Assembly (NCBI GenBank): GCA_949152475.1
Contig: OX424560.1
Location: 42,982,719-43,046,718, forward strand
Direction of reading: 5' to 3'
DNA from: Terebella lapidaria
Lineage: Eukaryota > Annelida > Polychaeta > Terebellida > Terebellidae
DNA: 64,000 nucleotides
Shown here: positions 57,255 through 64,000 of the stretch, piece after piece
Layout of the letters: every line of letters begins with the position of its first letter
Numbering within the stretch: position 1 is the first letter of the stretch
Made by a program: the position numbers and the translations under genes
The notes under the pieces: model-generated
Told to the model about the DNA's origin: nothing
The model's input: the letters and a program-made list of their open reading frames with translations, nothing else
The model's database searches: none

Positions 57255-58470
57255 CTCTCATCATCGGCGAATTTTCAAAATTTCACACAGCAGTCATATT
57301 TGAATCGATACCTCTGAAACTCAGCACACCGATATATGTTGATATCGTGCATCATACTGCAAAGTTTTTCTTGGATCGGTTGAACGTCAATGACGTCACG
57401 ACGTGAAACGTCAATTTTTAAAATGGGGCTATATATCGGAAAGTATTTGTCGTACAGAGCAGCGAATTGCACCATTGAAAAGCTCGTTGAATTCTGGTTT
57501 AGGAGGGTACTGTCCGATATTTTTCCGCCATGATAGATTTTCCGCTATGACGTCACAAACGTAAGGCCGGTCATACCAATTTTTCGACTTTTCAACAAAC
57601 TTTCAAGCATCCACAGTGTTCTCAAATTTGGAGTTATTTGAATGTAGTCATGAGGACATGTTTGGAATATTAATACCCAGTCATATATTGAGTTTCAAGA
57701 CGTTACGTGCAACGACGATGACGTCATGACGTCAAACGTCAATTTTCAAAATGGGGCTCTATATCGGAAGTTATTTGTCGTACAGAGAAGCAGATTGCAC
57801 CATTGGAAAGCTCGTTGAATTCCGGTTTAGGAGAGTACTGTTTGATACTTTTCCGCCATGATAGATTTCCCGCTATGACGTCACAAACGTAAGGCCTGTC
57901 ATTCGAATTTTCGACTTTTCAGCAAACTTTCAAGCATCCAGTGTTATCAAATTTCAACTCATTTGACTTTAGTAATGAGGAAATATTTGGAATATTAATA
58001 CCCAGTCATATATTGAGTTTCAAGTCTTTACGTGCAACGACGATGACGTCACGACGTCAAACGTCACTTTTGAAATAAGGTTGTATCTCGGTAAGTATTT
58101 ATCCTAGAGTGGAACGGAATGCACCGCCTGAAAGCTCATTCAATTCTGCTTAAATGAGGCCATGTGTGGTTCTTTTCCATCAAGATAGATTTTTCGGTAT
58201 GACGTCATAAACGTAAGGCCAGTCATACATTTCGGCATACTTTCTAGTATCCACATTGCATTGAAGCTATTCGGCTATAACTTTGACAACATATGTGGAA
58301 TATCAATACTCAGGCATTTACCGAGTTTCGACATGCTACGTAGAACGTCAATGACGTCATAACGCCGAACATCAATTTTTCGAAATACGGCTGTATCTCG
58401 GTAAGTATTTATCCTAGAGAAGAATGCATTACACCACTGGAAAGCTCATTCAATTCTGCTCAAGGGATGT
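57255..58470 (+). repeat. 328-bp satellite array S7, four monomers
   Basis: Leader monomer (CTCTCATCATCGGCGA) with TGACGTCACGACG near 57388, then cores near 57718, 58044 and 58350. The last two monomers are strongly diverged. The array runs directly into an AGGTCA body at about 58470. Confidence 0.83.
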
Positions 58471-59676
58471 CATACAGTGATATCCAGTGATATTTTATTT
58501 TTGGCGCTGCGACGTACACTGACGTCGCAATGACGTCATAGACGTCAAATTTCCGAAATTTCAAAAGGCCATAACATCTTCAATACTGTATGGAATCTCT
58601 TGAAACTTGATATGCATATTGACAGCAATGACCTCTACGAATTTAAGTACAAACGTCAAAGGTCAAGGTCAAGGTCATCGAAATCCCAGAAAAGCACGTT
58701 TCCGGTAATAACATCCGTTTAAATTGTCGTAAGTTCATGAAATTTAAACCATATCATTCAGAAGAGGTATAGCAATCGGACTTATATGTCAATTTCATGA
58801 TTGACCTTGAACTTGGTCAGGAAAATAAGGTCATATGAGGAAAACTTCAAGGTCAAATTTTCAAACTGACTAAAACCTATCAAGTAGTATATCAAATGAA
58901 AGGTCTTGATTCCCTGGTACATACTTTCTCGTCAGTTTTGAGGTGTGACGTTTATTGACGTCACAGTGACGTCATAAACGTTAATTTTTCACAATTTCAA
59001 ACAGTCATAGTGTCCACAAACCTTGTTCGATTCTGATGAAATTATACAGGTATAATATCTGTCTTCATGCACAGGCAATGCACAATTTTTGTGACTCGAG
59101 GTCGAAGGTCAAGGTCAAGGTCACGCAAAATGTTAAAAATACATAAGTGGCCATAACTTCTGGTCTAATTGTCCTAGAGACTTCAAATCAAGTGCATATC
59201 GTAGATAAACTCGAGTTCTATTTTTTGTGACCTTGACTTTTGACCTTGACTTTGAGAAGTTTGTATGCGGTCGAAGTCAAGGTCAAATACGAAGTTCAGT
59301 GCACCATATCGAGTAGTATATCATTTGAAAGGTCTTGAGCCCATGATTCCAATGGTACCTTATTTTCGGCGCTGCGACGTAAACTGACGTTACAATGACG
59401 TCATAAACGTCAAATTTCCGAAATTTCAAAAGGCCATAACATCGTCAATACTGTATAGAATCTCCTGAAACTTGATATGCATATTGACAGCAATGACCTC
59501 TACGAAATTGAGTACAAAGGTCAAAGGTCAAGGTCAAGGTCAAGAAAAAGGGCAAAATAACATAAATGACAATAACTTCGGAACTAATCGTCACAGAGAG
59601 TTCAAACTAGGACCATATTGTAGCATATCAAAAGGCGGTTCTTAGGTGACCTTGAATGTGACATTTGACCTTCAGA
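58471..59676 (+). mobile_element. AGGTCA body DNA, two diverged bodies
   Basis: It begins in mid-body at the TTTGGCGC-plus-TGACGTCA block and has a DR1 run near 58650-58680. It continues with a second body (forward run near 59100-59125, TGACCT runs, TTCGGCGC and TGACGTCA). The last 130 bp match the flank upstream of the head at 6741. Confidence 0.65.
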
Positions 59677-59708
59677 ATTCCGGCAAGTGCGTCGACTATG
59701 TCGTCTCG
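59677..59708 (+). repeat. Head hairpin, CGAC stem (copy 2)
   Basis: ATTCCGGCAAGTG is followed by CGAC (59693-59696), loop TAT and GTCG (59700-59703). The head and about 170 bp upstream equal 6604-6776. Downstream of the TTTG tract the two sites differ completely. Confidence 0.78.
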
Positions 59709-59876
59709 TTTGTTTGTTTGTTTGTTTGTTTGTTTGTTTGTTTGTTTGTCAGTAAGCACTCTAGCGTCCACAATTCCAGTTCTATCCTTCCCAAACTTGG
59801 TCGGAATATTCTGTAGGACAATGGCTCGGACGAGTTCGAAGATGGGCATTCAAGGTCAGATTTTTATGAAAGCATA
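59709..59876 (+). repeat. TTTG tract and truncated 'CAGTAAGCACTC' body
   Basis: A TTTG tract to about 59747, then about 110 bp of the body also seen at 54471, ending in 'gggcattcaaggtcagattt'. The 367-bp repeat begins just after. Confidence 0.7.
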
Positions 59877-60676
59877 TATCAATGTAAGTATCAATCTATT
59901 ACCACCAATACATCCAGATTTTGATTATGTTAATAACAAACGTAAAGTACAACATTTTGCAATAGAAACAAAGCCTGACCAAATATTTTATCCAAAGACA
60001 CACTGGCGTCATCAGGGGCAGACAATGTGTTAAATGTAGTTGTTCCTACTGTACACCTGATAGAATTAGTATACAACTGCCCAACAACCTATGAAAAAAA
60101 ATATATAAATCCAAAACGAACCCCATGCAATAGATATATGACAAGTACATAAGTACCTAATCATAAGCCAAAAGGCTCCTGAGTTGATGGTATCCTCGGA
60201 GACAAATTTTTAACGTCCGCCAGCAGTGACACCGACTCAGTGGTATCAATGTAAGTATCAATCTTTTACCACCAATACATCCAAATTTTGATGATGGTAA
60301 TAACAAAAGTACAACATTTCGCAATAGAAACAAAGCCCGACCAAATAGTTTATCCAAAGACACACTGGCGTCATCAGGGGCAGACAGTGTGTTAAATGTA
60401 GTTGTTTCTACTGTACACCTGATGGAATTAGTACACAACTGCCCAACAACCTATGAAAAACATTAATATATAAATCCAATACAAACCCCAAGCCAAAAGG
60501 CTACTGAATTGATGGTATCCTCGGGGACAGATTTAACATCCGCCAGCAGTGACACCTACTCAGTGGTATGAATGTGAGTATCGATCTATTCCTACCAATA
60601 CATCCAGATTTTGATGATGTTAATAACAAACGTAAAGTACAACATTTTGCAATAGGAACAAAGCCCGACCAAATAT
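59877..60676 (+). repeat. 367-bp tandem repeat, 2.2 copies
   Basis: Units start at 59877, 60244 and 60567. The first spacing is 367 bp. The second is 323 bp because about 40 bp near the 'aagccaaaagg' segment are missing. The third copy stops near 60676. The repeat carries none of the AGGTCA or TGACGTCA motifs and is unrelated to the rest of the window. The antisense 93-codon frame at 60157-60438 spans the junction of two units and shows no domain. The origin is unknown to me; an insertion of another repeat family is likely. Confidence 0.82.
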
Positions 60677-61280
60677 GTGACCTTGACCTTTGACCTTGAT
60701 TTAGTATTTAAAGGTCAAATGTTCGAAAATATGCGAATGCGTTTTCACAATTTTTCTGGCTAAAATTCATAACGAAATGTTTGCAGAATGTACCAGAGTA
60801 TCCAGTAAGTAGACATGGTTAACAGATCAGAAAATTTGGGTCAACGTTTTAATGTCGAGGTCACAAATTAGATTATGAACACATAACTTGCCATAACTTC
60901 GGTTCTAACACACATATGGACTTCAAATTAGGTTCACATTGTACCAAGCGCCAATGCAGATCTTCTGTGATCTTTGCCTCCGACCTTTGACCTTAACCTT
61001 TGAAAGGTCATCCAAGATCAACTTTTTGCATAAAATCACATTTCATGCAAATCTATAGAGCATCATATCAAATCAGAGGACTTGAAGACACAAATTGTCC
61101 ATAAGACGTTATTGGACGTCATAGTGACGTCATGAATGACCTGAAAACACATTTCATCATATCTTCAGTTCAAATTACTGGAGAGACCTCGAATTAGATT
61201 CATATGAATGAACTCGTAATATGTGACCTAATATGTGATCTTTTGACCTTGACGGTGATCTGGTACTGGCTTTATTTCCA
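60677..61280 (+). repeat. Old AGGTCA body fragment
   Basis: It joins the 367-bp repeat at 'tgtgaccttgacctttgacc'. Scattered, mostly decayed AGGTCA/TGACCT sites, one TGACGTCA near 61123, and no TTTG tract. It is one of the oldest body copies. No gene is seen. Confidence 0.5.
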
Positions 61281-61326
61281 TTTGGCCAAGTGTCGCGCTA
61301 TGCGCGACAGGCCTCGGGCTCTCGTT
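61281..61326 (+). repeat. Head hairpin, 8-bp TGTCGCGC stem
   Basis: TTTGGCCAAG is followed by TGTCGCGC (61291-61298), loop TAT and GCGCGACA (61302-61309). That is the longest perfect head stem in the window. Extra bases (AGGCCTCGG) precede the usual GCTCTCG and TTTG tract. The GGCCAAG arm matches the ACTTGGCCAAAT palindrome subfamily. Confidence 0.8.
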
Positions 61327-61617
61327 TGTTTGTTTGTTTGTTTGTTTGTTTGTGTCCAGTCTAGCGTCCACATTTCCTACCTGATTTCTTGCAAACTTAG
61401 CGTACATAATCTCTAGGATACTGGGCAGAAAACGTCCTATTTTGGTGTGTCTAGGTCAAGGTCAAGGTCACGCAAAACGTTGAAAACACATAAGTGGTCA
61501 TAATTTCGGTTCTAATGGTCCTAGAGACTTCAAATTAAGTGCATATTGTAGATAAGCTCGAGTTCTATCTTTTGTATCCTTGACCTTGACCTTTGACCTT
61601 GACCTTGAGAAGCTCGC
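61327..61617 (+). mobile_element. TTTG tract and truncated AGGTCA body
   Basis: A TTTG tract to about 61352, body start 'cagtctagcgtccacattt', AGGTCA run near 61454-61470 and a reverse TGACCT run. It is cut at 'cgcctgaggtcgaa', as at 29040 and 36325. Confidence 0.7.
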
Positions 61618-63560
61618 CTGAGGTCGAATATTTGACCTTGGAGGTCACCTCCTCCGATTTTCGATCTGATGCTTGGAAACGACGTGCGATTGGTCCCTTA
61701 TGCTCAATGTCAATTTTTAGCTCGATCGGTCTATTCGTTATGACGTTATTGGCGTTTCTATGGCAACAAAATTGGTCCATGATAAGCGAAATTGCATGTT
61801 TCATGCTGTCCATGCTGATAAAAGCGTCAATAATGTGCATAAAAATCTAATGATACAAGAGTTCATAGCCTAGGGTGACTTCTTTTGTTCCGAGAAATTT
61901 CAAGGTCAAAGGTCGAAAGTCAAGGTCAATATTGACACACAAGTAAAAACCATGTAGGTCACTGTATCTCGGGAACTAAGTGCGATAGAATCACGGAAGT
62001 AAATCCAAAGTATTGCACTCACTCAGCCCAACATCTTTTGTATTACACCTAAGGCCTAGGACCGATAGCCTTTGCAAGCGCCTGAGGTCGAAGTTGACCT
62101 CAAAAATGACCTTGACCTTGACCTTTTGCGAAAATATCAAGTAGTAGCTCGTTTGAAAGGTCTTCGAGAGTGCTTTCCAAATCTGTTGTCATTTTTGGAA
62201 TCGGACGTTAATTGACGTCATAATGACGTCAAACGTGATTTCAGACTGACATTCAGGCCTTTTGAGTGTCAGGTGTGCAAAGTTATAATATTTACTGCAG
62301 ATCTAACACCTGCAAATGATGTGGATTCGTCCCGTGATGCTCTCTGTCAATTTTTAGCTCAATCAATATATCAGTTTTGACGTTTTTGACGTTTTTGTGG
62401 CAACGAAATCAGTCCCATGATAAGCGAAATTGCATGTTTCAAGCTGTCCATGCCGATAAAAGCGTTAATAATGTGCATGAAATTCTAATAGTACACCCAC
62501 TTATAGCCAGGGATGAGTTCTTTTGTGCCACAAAATTTCAAGGTCAAAGGTCGATCGTCAAGGTCAATATTGACCTGCAAGTGAAAAACATGCAGGTCAC
62601 TATATCTCGGGGAGGATGGAAGATAGAAACACGTAAATCCAAAGTGTTGCACTCACTTAGCCTAAGAACTTTTGTATTTACGCCTAAGGCCTAAGACCGA
62701 TAGCTTTTGCAAGCGCCTGAGGTCGAAGTTGACCTCAAAAATGACCTTGACCTTGACCTTTTGCGAAAATATCGAGTAGTAGCTTGTTTAAAAGGTTTTT
62801 GGGAGTACTTTCCAAATCTCTTGTCATTTTTGGAATCGGACGTTATTTGACGTCATAATGACGTCAAACGTGATTTCAGACCGACATTCAGGCCTTTAGA
62901 GTGTCAGGTGTGCAAAGCTATATTTACTGCAGATCTATCACCTGCAAATGATGTGGATTCGTCCTGTGATGCTTTCTGTCAATTTTTAGCTCAATCAATA
63001 TATCAGTTTTGACGTATTTGACGTTTTTGTGGCAACGAAATCAGTCCCATGATAAGCGAAATTGCATGTTTAAAGTTTTCAAGTGAAAAACATGCAGGTC
63101 ACTATATCTCGGGAGGATTGAAGATAGAAACACGAAAGTAAATCCAAAGTGTTGCACTCACTTAGCCTAACAACTTTTATGTTACATTTAAGACCAATGA
63201 CCAATAGCCTTCGCGAGCGCCTGTGGTCTAAGTTGACCTAAAAAATGAAATTGACCTCGAACTTTTGCGAATATATCGAGTAGTAACTCGTTTGAAAGGT
63301 CTTTGAGACTACTTTCCAAATACGTCACAATTTTTGGAATCGGACGTCAATTGACGTCATAATGACGTCATAATGACGTCAAACATGATTTTTCACTGAT
63401 ATTTAGACATATCGAGTGTCAGATGAGCAAGATTATATTATTTATTGCAGTTCTGACACCTGCAAACGATGTGGATTCGGCCTGTGATGCTCTTTGTCAA
63501 TTTTCAGCTCAATTGATATATCCATTTTGACGTAATTGATGTTTTTGTAGCAACAAATCG
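61618..63560 (+). repeat. 640-type repeat, about three copies in tandem
   Basis: The 'agcgcctg' landmark recurs near 62077, 62712 and 63218, spacings of about 635 and 506 bp. The third copy has lost about 130 bp, including the 'gccgataaaagcgttaataa' segment. The first copy opens with the GGAGGTCACCTCC palindrome. TGACGTCATAATGACGTCA pairs close each copy (near 62214, 62849 and 63354; the last is tripled). A fourth start is seen near 63390. Confidence 0.78.
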
Positions 63561-64000
63561 ATAAAATTTCAAAGGAAACTTGTTATCTGACGATATTATG
63601 ATCTTGTCCGGTGATAATATAACATATATAAACACGATTTTAACATGCATATTGAAAAGAATCCATTCACAGTAAGTTTGCAGTATAGAATTGACGACAA
63701 ATGACGTCATAATTACGTCAAACTCACATAAACGGTCATAACTTCGAAACTAATCAATGTAGAGAGTTCAAACTAGGACCATATTGCAGCATATCAAAAA
63801 GCCTTTCTTATTTGGATTTGAATGTGCCCTTTGACCTTGTTCTTGAGACTTTGCAATGAGCTCAATGTCAAATTCAAATGCGAATTTCAGCTCACTATAT
63901 CGAGTAGTATACCGTTAGAAAGTTCTTGGTCTCCTGAGTCCAGTGATGTCTTATTTTTGGCGCTGTGACGTTCAATGAGGTAACAGTGACAGTATGAGTA
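63561..64000 (+). repeat. Fragment matching 29840-30270, running off the window
   Basis: AT-rich part ('gataatataacatatataa'), TGACGTCATAATTACGTCA near 63700, a TGACC-containing run, a TTTGGCGC site near 63956 and 'gacagtatgagta' at the edge. The same text at 30190-30270 continues into an AAGT tract and a head, so a head may lie just outside the window. Confidence 0.6.

Noticed and set aside
60000-60040. Hammerhead ribozyme core on the minus strand of the 367-bp repeat
   Set aside because: CTGATGA is present, but the matching GAAA and a proper stem II are not, so the core is incomplete.
60157-60438. 93-codon antisense frame in the 367-bp repeat
   Set aside because: It spans the joint of two repeat units, has no recognisable domain and is not preserved in the other copies.
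1-64000. Retroviral, LTR-type, Polinton or LINE remains
   Set aside because: I saw no long terminal repeats, no reverse transcriptase, integrase, capsid or polymerase motifs, and no poly-A-tailed 3' ends.
1-64000. An autonomous Helitron/Helentron in the window
   Set aside because: The architecture suggests this class, but no Rep, helicase or other domain is encoded. Only a non-autonomous relationship can be proposed.

Overview
The window is non-coding, repeat-dominated eukaryotic DNA. I find no convincing protein-coding gene, rRNA gene, transposase, reverse transcriptase or Rep/helicase. The AT-rich composition, long (TTTG)n tracts, tRNA-like SINE head and dense AGGTCA/TGACGTCA repeats suggest an animal genome. 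A marine invertebrate, possibly a mollusc or other lophotrochozoan, is my guess; the sequence does not prove it. The open frames that exist are low-complexity read-through of TTTG tracts, AGGTCA runs or one antisense stretch copied with its repeat.

The 64 kb is built from a small kit of modules, all in the same orientation. (1) A 'head' of about 32 bp: a CAAGT core followed by a hairpin with loop TAT or TAG, whose stem differs between copies yet stays self-complementary (12 heads, 6 stem types). (2) A 27-30 nt palindrome inside a block of about 51 bp, present 49 times in several compensated sequence variants; its right arm carries the same CAAGT core as the heads. (3) A (TTTG)n tract after nearly every head and palindrome. 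(4) AGGTCA bodies, packed with nuclear-receptor-type half-sites on both strands, paired TGACGTCA octamers and a TTTGGCGC octamer. (5) A 328-bp satellite rich in TGACGTCA, in arrays that repeatedly open with the same divergent leader monomer. (6) A repeat family of about 640 bp, a 326-bp repeat and a 367-bp repeat.

Layout: 1-236 is the end of a 328-bp array. 237-3775 holds a head-plus-body copy, four palindromes and further bodies. 3776-5436 is 328-bp satellite. 5437-8218 is AGGTCA body DNA with a fresh 357-bp tandem duplication. 8219-19250 holds eight head-to-tail units of exactly 1379 bp. 19251-20480 has palindromes and the 326-bp repeat. 20481-21580 is the one clear single-copy island, with a tRNA-like SINE head. 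21581-24315 and 30395-35891 are further 1379-bp arrays (2 and 4 units), separated by a pair of 1163-bp units, satellite and 640-type repeats. 35892-45672 alternates satellite, bodies and palindromes. 45673-52830 is a higher-order repeat of about 2.96 kb. 52831-61617 repeats the same kit in more diverged form, with the 367-bp repeat at 59877-60676. 61618-64000 is tandem 640-type repeat.

The modules look like parts of one family of non-autonomous, short-inverted-end, microsatellite-containing elements. The general architecture recalls bivalve pearl/CvA-type elements and Helentron-associated elements such as DINE-1, but this is inference and no sequence match was made. Heads and palindromes act as element ends, TTTG tracts as the joint where different upstream and downstream modules meet, and the 1379-bp arrays as concatemers whose junction is the fused-end palindrome.
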